A stretch of DNA of 64,000 nt from Quercus robur (taxonomy: Eukaryota; Streptophyta; Magnoliopsida; Fagales; Fagaceae). This document shows, piece by piece, positions 1 to 9,975 of this stretch (positions are counted from its first letter, which is position 1; each line of letters starts with the position of its first letter). The stretch spans positions 48,581,854 to 48,645,853 of the forward strand of contig NC_065536.1 of assembly GCF_932294415.1 (NCBI RefSeq), written 5' to 3'. Made by a program: the position numbers and the translations under genes. The notes under the pieces were generated by a model. The model ran no database searches. It was not told the origin of the DNA and saw only the letters and a program-made list of their open reading frames with translations.

Positions 1-371
1 GTCCTTGTTCTCCTCTTCTTAAGGTTTTCTGGATGTGATCAAGTTATGGACGTGGTGACTATGGACGACCATCATGGACGAATATCCTTAACTTAGTCCC
101 CATCATAGTATATGATGATAATATGATATGATGTGGCCACAAGAAAAGAAAAATAATGGGGGGAAAATTGTTGGCAAAATTATTGAGGCATTTCGTATTT
201 ACCAAAAAAAGTATGAATGTTGAGACGTGAATTTCTTAAATTGAAAGAAAGTGTGAATTGTAACATCCCTAGGGGGCAAAAAAAGAAATGGAAAAAAAGA
301 ATATTTAGAAGGATATGATAATTTAGTGGATTTGAACCTAATATTTTTCATGTGGGCAGTTTGAGAAGTAA
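1..371. other. AT-rich intergenic DNA, no gene seen
   Basis: No open frame with recognisable protein similarity and no structured repeat was found here. The DNA is AT-rich with short A runs, like other plant intergenic sequence. The first MITE begins at its right edge. Confidence 0.6.
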
Positions 372-797
372 GGTTATGTTTGGTAACAGTTTTTGTTTTC
401 TATTTTTAAAAACTTGTTTTTGGGAATATAAAGAAAAAAAAATCTTGTATTTTTGAAATAAAAAACATGTTTGGTTAGTTGAAATTAAAAAAGATAGTTT
501 TTTGAAGAAAAAAATAAAAAATACTAAAATATGTTGTTACTAGAATTTGAACTCTAATGCTAACTCATTAAATGAGATAGATTCATTAAATTAAATGCGT
601 ATTTTAATTGACTTTTGAAAATTAGAAATTGAAAACAACCTTTAGTATGTTTTCAGTTTCCTTCACAAATTGAGTTTTGAGAACAGTTTTTGTTTTCTAT
701 TCATTTTGGGTTGCCAAACAAGTTTTTTAATTTCAAAAATAGAAAATTGTTTTTAGAAACAAAAAATAAAGAGAAAAAACAGTTACCAAACATATCC
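372..797. mobile_element. PIF/Harbinger-like MITE
   Basis: The ends are inverted repeats: GGTTATGTTTGGTAAC on the left against GTTACCAAACATATCC on the right. TAA flanks both sides (369-371 and 798-800), as expected for a 3-bp target duplication. The inside is AT-rich and non-coding. A TGTTTGG-type terminus with a TWA duplication is typical of Tourist/PIF-Harbinger MITEs. The family assignment is inference; the inverted ends and matching flanks are seen directly. Confidence 0.7.
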
Positions 798-970
798 TAA
801 ATGTTCTGTACATTTAGTTTTAATTTCTTTCCTCCTTGAGTAATCTATCCTTTTGGCTCCCCCCCCCCCCTCCCCCACAACATATATTTCCTAAGTCAAT
901 ACTTTTGCCAAATACTCCTTTAATTAGCTGAAATTAGTAAAAGTAAGTTTGAAAAGATAGATAAGCCCAT

Positions 971-1722
971 TGTGGGGCACAATAGTTTGTGGGCTCGGTC
1001 CGCTCGCTTATGAGGAGTCCACAGGTCCCAAACTGAAGGAGGCCAGGGCCCAAGCTCAAAAATAGTAAGCCCAAAGTGGCCCGAAGATACGGCCGAGGAC
1101 AGCTTAGTCCTCGGCAGACCCAAAGTCTCATTGATGAAAGTGGCATACAAGCAAACTTAAAAGATCAGAAAATATCTCGGGGAAATTGTCCTTAATACCC
1201 TTCATTGATATGACATTGCACCTAACAGAACCTGATTTTTAGGCTTTATTAACAATCCCCAACAATTCTGGGATTAGATTGACGGGACAAATATCAGTCC
1301 TGGAAAAATTGACCCTACACGTGGACGAGGGACAACAAACGTAGGCTAGTATAAAAGGAAAGGTAAACTAATTAGGGAGGGGATCCATCTCACTTCCTGC
1401 GGAAAAAGCTCCAGGGATGAGAATGACCGGATAATATATGTAAACCACCACGAAAAAGTCACCGCCGGATAACCGGAGAAAAACATTAGTGCTCCTCGGA
1501 CCTGATCCGAGAAGCCCAATCCCACAAGTTATAAAACTGTGGGGCTTGGATATCCAGGCCGAAGTCTTTTCTTATCTGAGTTCCTTAAAATCCGGTTTGG
1601 ACCAACGCCCTATGACCAAACGCTAGCCTTTTAAGCCCACTCTCTACAAATTTTATTGTGAGGGATCCTACACGTGCGAGCCCAACGTAATCGTTGGGCC
1701 GTTTGAGAATCGTGTCCCTACA
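971..1722 (+). repeat. 5' LTR of element 1
   Basis: This 752-bp LTR has TG...CA termini. A promoter-like TATAAAAGG lies near 1351. A perfect 9-bp inverted repeat GCCGAGGAC / GTCCTCGGC with a 6-nt loop lies at 1092-1115. A second, shorter hairpin TCCTCGGA-CCTGA-TCCGAGAA lies at 1493-1513, downstream of the TATA box and so inside the expected transcript. Confidence 0.93.
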
Positions 1723-1724
1723 AT

Positions 1725-1740
1725 TGGCGCCGTCTGTGGG
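1725..1740 (+). other. Primer binding site of element 1
   Basis: TGGCGCCGTCTGTGGG begins two bases after the 5' LTR. A TGG start complementary to a tRNA CCA end is the expected placement for minus-strand priming. Element 2 has nearly the same sequence at the same place. I cannot name the tRNA with certainty. Confidence 0.8.
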
Positions 1741-1897
1741 TAGGCTTGCGCGTCGGCGTAGGTGGCGCATGAGTCAGCCCTCTAGCAAGCGGAGATTCGC
1801 GAGTTTTTTCCCATCTCCGGTGACCTGAAGTTGTCGCTCTGATATAAACTTACACTAGGGCTTACATCCTGTAGCGCCAACGGCACAGGCATCTCCA

Positions 1898-1951
1898 GGG
1901 GCTTCCGACCCCAAGTCAGCTCTCCCCGTCATGGTCAAGGGGCTGACCTGC
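1898..1951 (+). pseudogene. Relic of Gypsy RNase H, truncated
   Basis: One frame reads GASDPK, then VMVKGLTC, which lines up with GASDVK...ALVKGLVLA in element 2 (9646-9975). In autonomous Ty3/Gypsy elements a similar stretch lies at the end of the RNase H domain. It is about 18 codons long and non-functional. It shows that the element descends from a Gypsy element that lost nearly all of gag-pol. The alignment is short, so the call rests largely on the longer copy in element 2. Confidence 0.6.
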
Positions 1952-1968
1952 ACAAGAAAAACAAAAAA

Positions 1969-2275
1969 GTTTTGGACAGAACCAAGGCCTTGCATGGTCC
2001 TTGGACTCAAGCCTATGGGGAAACCAAGTACTCAAAAAAGTTTTGGACAGAACCAAGGCCTTGCATGGTCCTCGGACTCAAGCCTATGGGGAAACCAAGT
2101 ACACACAAGAAAAACAAAAAAGTTTTGGACAGAACCAAGGCCTTGCATGGTCCTCGGACTCAAGCCTATGGGGAAACCAAGTACTCAAAAAAGAAATCTT
2201 ACAAGTTTTGGACAGAACCAAGGCCTTGCATGGTCCTCGGACCCAAGCCTATGGGGAAACCAAGTACACAAGAAG
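1969..2275 (+). repeat. Four-unit tandem repeat in element 1
   Basis: Units start at 1969, 2040, 2122 and 2205 (spacing 71, 82 and 83 bp). Each holds GAACCAAGGCCTTGCATGG, then TCCTCGGAC (one unit TCCTTGGAC, one TCCTCGGACC), then CCTATGGGGAAACCAAGTAC. Open frames across it are a by-product of the repetition. The same unit occurs in element 2 at 11481-11870. Confidence 0.9.
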
Positions 2276-2724
2276 CACAATCGGAGTTCCCTGCTTCCCA
2301 GTTGACTGCTCGGATGGATTATTTAGAGATTATCAGCCTTGGACGGTATTTACGCGCTTATCACAGAATATTCAACTGTTATCCCGGTTAGTTTCCTAAG
2401 TTTGATTTACTAAGAATTATCGATATAATGCCTGGTAGTATTGGTAAATTGGAATTAGTTAGATTATGTTTCAAGCTATTTTACTCTAAATATTCTTGAA
2501 AAAACACACACATAGAGCATACCCATTCACGAAGTAGTGTTGTCAAAGGAACAGTATTCAAAACAAAGTAAAGAAATTTCCATTCTTACTAAAACAAAGA
2601 AATAGTACAGCGTACAATGAAAAAGTGGGAATCAGTTTGTGTCAAAGCTCACTACATAACAAACAGAAAGGAAGATACAAGAGAATAAAATAAAGCTGAG
2701 GAAGTAGGTCAGAGGAGAGGTTGG

Positions 2725-3190
2725 CTACAGCTCCAAGACTTTGTTCTTCCTCAATGCTTTCACATGCCCACAGCTCAAACAGCAAAAGGAACCCAACTTG
2801 AACCTGACACCGTTGAAGGAAAGGTGCAGGGAGTGGGAGGTTGAGGGGCTTTCTCTAAATATTCGCCTGCCGCAAAGCAGAGGCGCTGATGGTGGAAAAT
2901 CTTTCTTCTGCCACACCAAAATTCTGGCATGGATAGAACCTGCTTCGGATTTTGGCTAAAAGAGTGGGGAGGCAAATCTTGAGTCTCCGCCACCCTTGCC
3001 CCGACCGAGCCATCTCAAGTTTTGTTAGGACATGGCGTTTTTGGGAGAGGAAGGGTTTATTCATGGCTGATTACTATGGTGGATGTATTATTGGATGGGG
3101 AATAACCAGAGGGAAGAAGTGAACTTTGAGAAGGGCCTGAGGGATTCAGATATGAGAAAATCGCCTTTTGTCTTCTCTCTTTATATAGGG
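2725..3190 (-). other. Antisense segment with TATA box in element 1
   Basis: On the minus strand a good TATA box, CCCTATATAAA, lies at 3180-3190. Short open frames follow downstream, including a 72-codon frame at 2993-2775 whose start reads AETQDLPPHSFSQNPKQ and later FWC. Element 2 has a TATA box at the equivalent place and a similar SFSxNPKQ...FWC string. Some Ty3/Gypsy elements of the Tat lineage carry an antisense frame near the 3' LTR, and this may be its remnant. No function is assigned. Confidence 0.45.
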
Positions 3191-3514
3191 AACGAAGAAA
3201 AGGGTATATAACACGCTCAGATCCCCAGGGAAATCTATAAAGAAGAACGCGCCGTTTCGTTCTCCCACGCCATCAGTAACCGTTAGATCTGGGAGGTCTC
3301 GTAAATGGGAAGATATTAAAGGCACGCTTTAGATAACCAAACGGCATAATGGCAACGTGCGCAAATTGAGGGAAACGTCTTGTAGACCGGCGCATTCCTC
3401 GGGGAGGTGAAGAGTCGCCAACGTGGATCAAGGGCGGAATTGAATGAACCGCAATAAAGGTTTGATGTTACCAAAACCCACCTTTCCAACCAAGACGTTG
3501 GACAGCAGGGTTTT

Positions 3515-3524
3515 GAGGGGCTAA
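3515..3524 (+). other. Polypurine tract of element 1
   Basis: GAGGGGCTAA abuts the 3' LTR start. The same GAGGGGCTA precedes the 3' LTR of element 2. This is the expected site of plus-strand priming. Confidence 0.75.
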
Positions 3525-4276
3525 TGTGGGGCACAATAGTTTGTGGGCTCGGCCCGCTCGCTTATGAGGAGTCCACAGGTCCCAAACTGAAGGAGGCTAG
3601 GGCCCAAGCTCAAAAATAGTAAGCCCAAAGTGGCCCGAAGATACGGCTGAGGACAGCTTAGTCCTCGGCAGACCCAAAGTCTCATTGATGAAAGTGGCAT
3701 ACAAGCAAACTTAAAAGATCAGAAAATATCTCGAGGAAATTGTCCTTAATACCCTTCATTGATATGACATTGCACCTAACAAAACCTGATTTTTAGGCTT
3801 TATTAACAATCCCCAACAATTCTGGGATTAGATTGACGGGACAAATATCAGTCCTGGAAAAATTGACCCTACACGTGGACGAGGGACAACAAACGTAGGC
3901 TAGTATAAAAGGAAAGGTAAACTAATTAGGGAGGGGATCCATCTCACTTCCTGCGGAAAAAGCTCCAGGGATGAGAATGACCGGATAATATATGTAAACC
4001 ACCACGAAAAAGTCACCGCCGGATAACCGGAGAAAAACATTAGTGCTCCTCGGACCTGATCCGAGAAGCCCAATCCCACAAGTTATAAAACTGTGGGGCT
4101 TGGATATCCAGGCCGAAGCCTTTTCTTATCTGAGTTCCTTAAAATCCGGTTTGGACCAACGCCCTGTGACCAAACGCTAGCCTTTTAAGCCCACTCTCTA
4201 CAAATTTTATTGTGAGGGATCCTACACGTGCGAGCTCAACGTAATCGTTGGGCCGTTTGAGAATCGTGTCCCTACA
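3525..4276 (+). repeat. 3' LTR of element 1
   Basis: This is 752 bp, exactly the length of the 5' LTR, with eight base differences that are all C/T or G/A. The U3 hairpin is kept at 3646-3669, with one C to T change that would leave a G-U pair in RNA. Confidence 0.93.
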
Positions 4277-4281
4277 CCCAT

Positions 4282-5668
4282 AAAAAAAAAAAAAAAAAAA
4301 AAAGGAAAAGATGGATAAGAATTTTTTTTTAATAAAATAAAGATAGATAAGAATTCTTAAAAAAGAGGAAAAAAAATGACCCGATCTACATTTAAAAAAA
4401 ATAAAGAGAAATGATTTACACTTTCCGTTATAGGAATTTCGCTATACTAACAAATTTTTATTGCACATTAAAGGCTATAAATGCTTTCTAATCAACTATC
4501 AAGTATGGAAAAAACTCACAATAACTTTTGGAAACTTATTAATAAGTTCTTAGATGGAAATAATCATAACTTAAAAGAGTAAATTTCAATTAGCTCAACA
4601 CTTAAGTTAAAATTCTATCATATCTAAATAAATAAAAAGATGTAGGATGTTCCGCCTGACATCCTTAATGTTTACAATTTTGATTTGCATGTAATTGATC
4701 AATAATATTCCCTCGCTCTTAGGGGGGGGGGGGGGGGTGTTGTTTCTCAAAAATATAAAACTTAAATGAGATTTGGTTTAGACTCTCATTAATTCCCAAC
4801 TTTAATACTAGAAGATAAGTAACGTGTTAACCTGATTGAATAACTACTCCATTTTTTGTTATTCTTATTAGGGTCATGCTAACTAGTGCCCTTAAGGTAC
4901 TTGTTAACAATTCATTTTAGGAAAGTTTTGACATCACTTTTATGAGAAATGAAAAAAACTGTCAAAACATTAATTATTTTTTTTCCCATAAAAACTTTCT
5001 TTAACTAGATTCTTAACCGATATCTTAAAGGTATTCGTTAGCATTTCTTTTCTTATTAAAAAATGACTTTGTTAATAGGTGCCGGCCAACACATGTTAAT
5101 GAACCAGCTGTGCTTCATTTATGATCTATCACAAATCTCACCTGCATAGGAAATTGACAAAGTTTTACTTTTCAACTATGATTTTGTAAAATAATTTGAC
5201 TTTTTCCATCTAAATTGACACATATTTAATACATATTCAATTTTTTTCAAATCTCTAAAAACAAAGTAAATGGTTTATTTTAAATTTTATAATACAGCAC
5301 CCGTTAACAACACCTATTAAAGAATAACAGTTGTAATTACTTTTGTTCACGGTTCACCCTCATGTCAATTAATGCCAACTTTTGAATTATTAGAAATACG
5401 ACTTTTCCCGGCCAGCCCTCAATATGCGACCTTGAAACAATGAAACTCTTTGAGATTGAAATTAATAGACTAATTTTCAAAAATATCTTTGTGAAGTAAT
5501 TGACTCTCGTCGCCCCCACCAATCGTAATTCGACCAGTATGGTATAACACAGGCCACGTGTTGCTTCATGATAAGGCAGAAGACCCCACCACCAGGGTTC
5601 AGAGTATCTAATAAGACGATACTTGTCCAACTCTAAGAAAATTTTCAACGCTGTTAAAGAAGACTTTG
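4282..5668. other. AT-rich intergenic region upstream of the IRX15-like gene
   Basis: This region contains an A run just after element 1 and an 18-base G run near 4722-4738. No protein-like frame was recognised. The long minus-strand frame overlapping the gene start (5337-5771) is not conserved-looking. The last few hundred bases are presumed promoter of the gene at 5761. Confidence 0.5.
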
Positions 5669-5680
5669 TATTTATAACCG
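5669..5680 (+). promoter_or_regulatory. Candidate TATA box of the IRX15-like gene
   Basis: GTATTTATAACC lies about 85 bases before the ATG at 5761, a plausible spacing for a plant TATA box with a short leader. It is the best TATA-like string in the 150 bases upstream. Confidence 0.4.
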
Positions 5681-5760
5681 TAGTGAACACACTCATTCTA
5701 TCCTCTGCAGTACCCTTTATTTTTTTTTTAAAATCTCCCAACAACAGTTCACGAGAAAAC

Positions 5761-6645
5761 ATGAAGAACAATAATACTCATCGGAACTCGATTCCCGGAA
5801 AATCTTTGTTCATCGGAGCAGCTCTGTCTGGTCTTATAGTCGGCGCGCTTCTCATTTCCGGCTTCATCGGCTCGAGATCGGGAAACTCTCTGTTCTGTTC
5901 ACTAGCCGCCGTGAGAATCGGCGGCGGCGCGGCGGCGAGTATTCACACTCCGACGCCGATCCAGCTCCAGGCCATTCTCCACTACGCCACGTCACGCGTG
6001 GTCCCACAGCAGTCTTTAGGGGAAGTCACGGTTTCCTACGACGTGTTGAAGGCCAGAGCTCCGTGCAACTTCCTAGTGTTCGGACTCGGCCACGACTCGC
6101 TGATGTGGACCTCGCTGAACCCACGTGGCAAAACGGTGTTCCTCGAGGAAGATCCGAAGTGGTTCCAGACGGTCCTCAAGGACTCGCCGTACCTGAAGGC
6201 CCACACGGTCAAGTACCGAACCCAGCTCTCCCAGGCCGACGATCTCCTCTCCTCGTACCGCTCCGAACGCCTCTGCTCGCCGTCCGATGCGTACCTACGT
6301 GGCAACACGCGGTGTCGTTTGGCGCTCGAGAATCTTCCCGACGAGGTGTACGAGACGGAGTGGGATTTGATAATGATCGACGCGCCGAGAGGGTACTTCG
6401 CCGAAGCGCCAGGTAGGATGGGTGCGATTTTCTCTGCGGCGGTCATGGCGAGGAACAGGAAGGGATCCGGTGTGACGCACGTGTTCCTGCACGATGTTGA
6501 TCGGAGAGTAGAGAAGGCTTTTGCTGAAGAGTTTCTTTGTAGGAAGTACTTGGTTAAGGCTGTCGGGAGGCTCTGGCATTTTGAGATTCCGTCTGCGGCT
6601 AATAACGCTAGTGTTGCTGGGAGTAACTCAGTTACTTTTTGCTGA
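5761..6645 (+). CDS. IRX15-L: IRX15/IRX15-L-type DUF579 xylan biosynthesis protein
   Basis: This single-exon gene encodes 294 residues. The start chosen is the first ATG (5761); the longer upstream frame opens only with TTG. A short polar N-terminus precedes one membrane segment at about residues 15-37, rich in Gly, Ala, Leu and Ile, which fits a type II Golgi protein. The DUF579 domain follows: FGLGHDSLMW (about 107), VFLEEDPKW (about 126), IMIDAPRGY (about 204), HVFLHDVDR (about 240) and GRLWHFEIP near the end, closing with the Phe-Cys terminus seen in IRX15 and IRX15-L. In Arabidopsis these proteins are needed for normal xylan chain length in secondary walls. The related GXM proteins of this family are glucuronoxylan 4-O-methyltransferases, and the motifs here fit the IRX15 branch better. 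The length is slightly shorter than usual (about 310-320). The GC-rich coding body contrasts with the AT-rich surroundings. It appears intact. Confidence 0.92.
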   Translation: MKNNNTHRNSIPGKSLFIGAALSGLIVGALLISGFIGSRSGNSLFCSLAAVRIGGGAAASIHTPTPIQLQAILHYATSRVVPQQSLGEVTVSYDVLKARAPCNFLVFGLGHDSLMWTSLNPRGKTVFLEEDPKWFQTVLKDSPYLKAHTVKYRTQLSQADDLLSSYRSERLCSPSDAYLRGNTRCRLALENLPDEVYETEWDLIMIDAPRGYFAEAPGRMGAIFSAAVMARNRKGSGVTHVFLHDVDRRVEKAFAEEFLCRKYLVKAVGRLWHFEIPSAANNASVAGSNSVTFC

Positions 6646-7040
6646 GTTTAATTCTGTGAAGAGTGCTGGGACTACACATTTTTCGCAACAAATGATTAGT
6701 AGTGTTACTTTTTCTAATATGAACTCTTTTCTATTTACTATTTATAATTCCTTATCGTGAAAAGAGTATTTTTATTTTGTTAAACTATAATTATGCTATA
6801 AAAAAGATAGGATACCCCCATAAACAGATGAAGAAAGGTTTACCCATGGGTTTTTGGGTTAAATGATAACAATTTCTAGTATTTCATGAAAAGTTAACTA
6901 TGGTTGTTTTATTCTGTAACGATGGGGTTCAAATAGAATGATTAGTGAAATTCAAACATTTCAGGCTTACTATGCCCAATTTTGTTTTTTAAGGAGGAGA
7001 ACTTTAGGGTTGTTTTTGCAATCATTAATGGTTGCTGACC
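6646..7040. other. 3' flank of the IRX15-like gene
   Basis: AT-rich sequence follows the stop codon and is presumed 3' UTR and intergenic DNA. No clear feature was found before the LINE fragment. Confidence 0.5.
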
Positions 7041-7575
7041 CGCAAAATTACGAGGAGGATTAGATGGGAGAAGCCGACTCAAGGTTGGCTGAAACTCAAC
7101 ACAGATGGCTCTTCTATTGGCAATCCCGGCTTGGCTGGTTGTAGAGGGGCAATTAGGGATGATGCGGGTAGGTGGATTATTGGCTTTAGTAGGCGTATTG
7201 GCATGACAAGCAGCTTTGCTGCTGAACTTTAGGGGTTAAGGGAGGGACTCATTCTATGCAGCAACCTAAATATAACTTCTCTTGAAATTGAGCTTGATGC
7301 CAAGTCTACTGTGCCTTAGGGAATCCTTCGTATGTAAATGACATCATTTCTCCTTTATTGGTTGATTGCAGGCTTTTGATATGTCGCATACTGCATATTT
7401 GTATTAGGCACTGCTTTTGTCAGGTGAACAGAGTGCCAATAGTCTGGTTAGGATGAGTTTTTGTTTAGATGCTAATTTTTCTCCTTTTGATAGGACATGG
7501 TTGATTTGTTTGAGGATGACCTGATGGAATGTATTTTAATGAAGCTTCTTTTCACCCAAGCCGTGTCCAAAAAAA
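7041..7575 (+). pseudogene. 5'-truncated LINE: RNase H tail and poly-A
   Basis: The frame from about 7041 reads WEKPTQGWLKLNTDGSS, then NPGLAGCRGAIRDD and FAAEL, which is the RNase H-like domain at the end of plant L1-type ORF2 proteins (first Asp in NTDGS, Glu in AEL). A stop interrupts it at 7230, after which REGL and EIELDAKS continue the domain. An A-rich tail follows at about 7569-7588. This is a short, dead 3' fragment of the kind left by incomplete reverse transcription. Confidence 0.8.
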
Positions 7576-7693
7576 AAGAAAAAAAAAGGGAGAGATATGT
7601 CACTTTTTGTATCTTTTCTTATGCGGCTTGTTTCTGATTTTTGACTTTTGAAAAGATTTTGAAGGAAAAAAAAAATGGAAAACTCACTTATCA

Positions 7694-8003
7694 TTGAGTG
7701 TTTGCTTTGGACGTTTTGCTGCTTAAACGCGTTTGCGTTTTGGGCATGGGACTCATGCTACAGTAAACACAATAAATATGTCTTTTTTTTTTTCGCGTTT
7801 CAAAGTAATCGGCTACTGTTCAGTCGAATATGTTGACTTTTTTTCACTGTAAACAGTGCACAAATGCACTGTTTACGGACCCACAAATTCCATTTTTTAC
7901 AATTTTTTCATTAAAAATGGGTTTCACGGTACTATTTACACATTTAAAAAATATTTTGCTACCGTGTTTTTAGTTTCAACAAAAATAAGCTCAATCCAAA
8001 TTG
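7694..8003. mobile_element. MITE-like element related to the one at 44316
   Basis: The left end GTGTTTGCTTTGGACG and right end AAGCTCAATCCAAATT resemble a degenerate inverted pair. Internal phrases (CTGTTTACGGACCCAC, AATGGGTTTCACGG, TATTTTGCTACCGTG) match the cleaner MITE at 44316-44565. I could not fix the exact ends or a target duplication. Confidence 0.5.
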
Positions 8004-8155
8004 ATCTTATTGTCGCCTTGACTGTGGAAGCAGGTAAAAAAAAATCTTTACACGAACGATGGAAGTAGAAGTGTAGAACCAAGGGAGTAGGTACTAGGTA
8101 GTAAAATAAATAATTTGATTTACCATGAAAGAAATAAATAATTTGAAGCACTTTA

Positions 8156-8295
8156 GGGTCCATTTGGTAGGGTATTTTAAGTAATTTTTTAAGCATTTTA
8201 AACACATTTATATACATTTTCACACAGTTTTTTACCTACATATATATTAAAAATACTCAAATAACATTACTCAAATTTCTCTACCAAACACCCTC
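8156..8295. mobile_element. Small Tourist-like MITE with TTA flanks
   Basis: This 140-bp AT-rich element has GGGTCCATTTGGTAG at the left and CTACCAAACACCCTC at the right, which are inverted copies with a few mismatches. TTA lies on both sides (8153-8155 and 8296-8298). Confidence 0.72.
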
Positions 8296-8298
8296 TTA

Positions 8299-8961
8299 AT
8301 AGTAGGGTAGATTCCATACTTGTAAATAGCATATCGGCCCATTTAATAAGAAGAACGAAATATTTCACCAAACTTATAAGCTATGATTTATGAATGTAAT
8401 TACCGGTCCACTTGATAAGACCACCGAATATTTCAGCAACTTGGGGCAAAAAAGAATATTTAATCAACTTGTAAACTATGACTTGTGAATGTGATTACAG
8501 GTCCGTTTGATAAGAACAACGAAATATTCATTAAACTTATAATAATAATAAGTTATAAATGTGATTCCAAACGTTATTTTCTCTATCTGCTTAGAAGAAT
8601 TAAATAGTTGGTATATTTTTCATAAACAAATAGTTGGTATATTTCAGCATCTAGGTTATTATTATCTTTAATATATTTACATTTACATATTCAAAAATTC
8701 AAAATCACTTCAAAAAAAAAAATTCAAAATAATAATAATAACAATAATAATATTATTATATAAAGAAAGGGACAAAGTTTCATAGATTCAAACTTCAAAC
8801 TTCTTAGGAGAAATATTAGAAAAAGTCTGGTGCCACAAGTTGTGGCACTAGAAGTTGCAATATTAATAAAAAGAAAAAAAAGTCTAAAATTCATTGATTC
8901 ATCCCACGTTAAAACAATATAAATAAAATAGATCGAAATAGTTAGTACAAACCAAAACAAA
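8299..8961. other. AT-rich spacer with short diverged repeats
   Basis: Three loosely repeated stretches of about 100 bases occur here (phrases such as GGTCCACTTGATAAGA, AATATTTCA and AACTTATAAGCTATGA). There is also a run of AAT/ATT trinucleotides near 8729-8760. No gene was seen. Confidence 0.5.
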
Positions 8962-8966
8962 CAAAT

Positions 8967-9607
8967 TGTGGGAAGTAAAACACCGGGAAGCCCATGTCAA
9001 TATTTACATTTGGGCCCGTCAAAGGAAGAACCCCTCCTTGGCCATGGGAAGAACTCTCCTCGGCCATGGGTGTAGCCGAGGACAAAGGGAGTAGCCTACC
9101 ACTAGGAGTGACACTCTGGGTCATTCCATGGAATAAGATAAATACTAAGACAGAAAAGGACAACGGGAAGAATGGAAATATCTAAGGGAAAGCTTTCATT
9201 ATTGCATTCAGTGCCCCGTACCTGACATAACCATGCCTCTCTGTCTTTACAACCACTCCCAACAACTTTGGGGATGCGCGGATGGGACAAGTAGCAGCGC
9301 TATGAATCTAAAAATCCATGGGAGGGAAAGGGGATATAAATAGGATGGGATGGGAGGCAACAGAGCGGGACTTTGGAACCCCTATCACTGATCGTGCACA
9401 AGAAAAAGCTCACCGGATTGTGCTGAGGACCAACTTTCTTTGATAGACTTAGTTCATCTTTGCTTGACTGTCATGAATACCATATTAACTGTTATCCATG
9501 CATTGAGGCCTAGCTCTTCAACCTACTCTCTACAAATTTATTGTACTGGGTTCACTAGTCCAAGATCCTATACATTTTGGGCTTGGGCTGAAAAACGTGA
9601 CCCTACA
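8967..9607 (+). repeat. 5' LTR of element 2
   Basis: The LTR begins TGTGGGAAG and ends GTGACCCTACA. A perfect 8-bp inverted repeat TCCTCGGC / GCCGAGGA with a 10-nt loop lies at 9057-9082 in the U3 part. A TATAAATAGG promoter-like site lies near 9335. The second hairpin, downstream of the TATA box, is partly decayed in this copy. Confidence 0.92.
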
Positions 9608-9609
9608 AT

Positions 9610-9625
9610 TGGCGCCGTCTGTAGG
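9610..9625 (+). other. Primer binding site of element 2
   Basis: TGGCGCCGTCTGTAGG lies two bases after the 5' LTR and differs by one base from the site of element 1. Confidence 0.8.
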
Positions 9626-9645
9626 AAGAGCTTATGCGTTAGCGA

Positions 9646-9975
9646 ATGCAACGGTTAATCATGGTGGGATCAAGCTCCGATCAACAAGAGTCCCTCGAGA
9701 AGACCATTTTGGCGGTGGTGCAAGCTGCACGAAAGATTCCCCATTATTTTCAAGAACACACCGTTGTTGTCATAACTCAGCTTCCGCTTAAGTCTACACT
9801 ACGGAGTACTGATTATGCAGAAAGGATTGCTAAACAGAGTGCAGTTCTAGGGGCTTCTGACGTCAAGTATGTGCCCTGTGCACTTGTCAAGGGGCTAGTT
9901 CTCGCGGGTCTAGTAGTCCGATTCATTGAATTCCCTTCAGAGAAAGAAGCCGAGGGCCAAAGCAGAATCTTATGA
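9646..9975 (+). pseudogene. Gypsy polyprotein fragment (RNase H end), decayed
   Basis: A 109-codon open frame sits directly after the primer site. Its middle reads IPHYFQEHTVVVITQLPLKS, then LRSTDYAERIAK, then LGASDVKYVP and VKGLVLAGLVVRF. This is the pattern of the RNase H segment of plant Ty3/Gypsy polyproteins, where family members usually read DxKYxPRTxxKGQxLADF. The key Asp of LADF has become Gly. Everything upstream (gag, protease, reverse transcriptase) and downstream (integrase) is missing. The frame therefore marks an internal deletion and is not a working enzyme. Confidence 0.8.

Larger units (their letters stand above)
971..4276 (+). mobile_element. Complete non-autonomous LTR retrotransposon (element 1)
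   Basis: This is a 3306-bp element with two 752-bp LTRs, both starting TGTGGGGC and ending CCCTACA, flanked by a perfect 5-bp target duplication CCCAT (966-970 and 4277-4281). A primer-binding-site-like sequence follows the 5' LTR and a purine-rich GAGGGGCTAA precedes the 3' LTR. The 1.8-kb interior has no gag, protease, reverse transcriptase or integrase. It holds only a short relic that matches a Gypsy RNase H region, a four-unit tandem repeat, and a 3' segment with an antisense TATA box. It must therefore depend on enzymes from another element. By eye the LTRs differ at eight sites, all transitions, so insertion is recent. Confidence 0.93.

Noticed and set aside
5623..5760. Upstream extension of the IRX15-like frame
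   Set aside because: It opens with TTG, not ATG, and the extra residues do not resemble the family N-terminus. The ATG at 5761 gives the expected short N-terminus and membrane segment.
5337..5771. 144-codon minus-strand frame overlapping the IRX15-like promoter
   Set aside because: No known domain, AT-rich composition, and it lies across a presumed promoter and leader.
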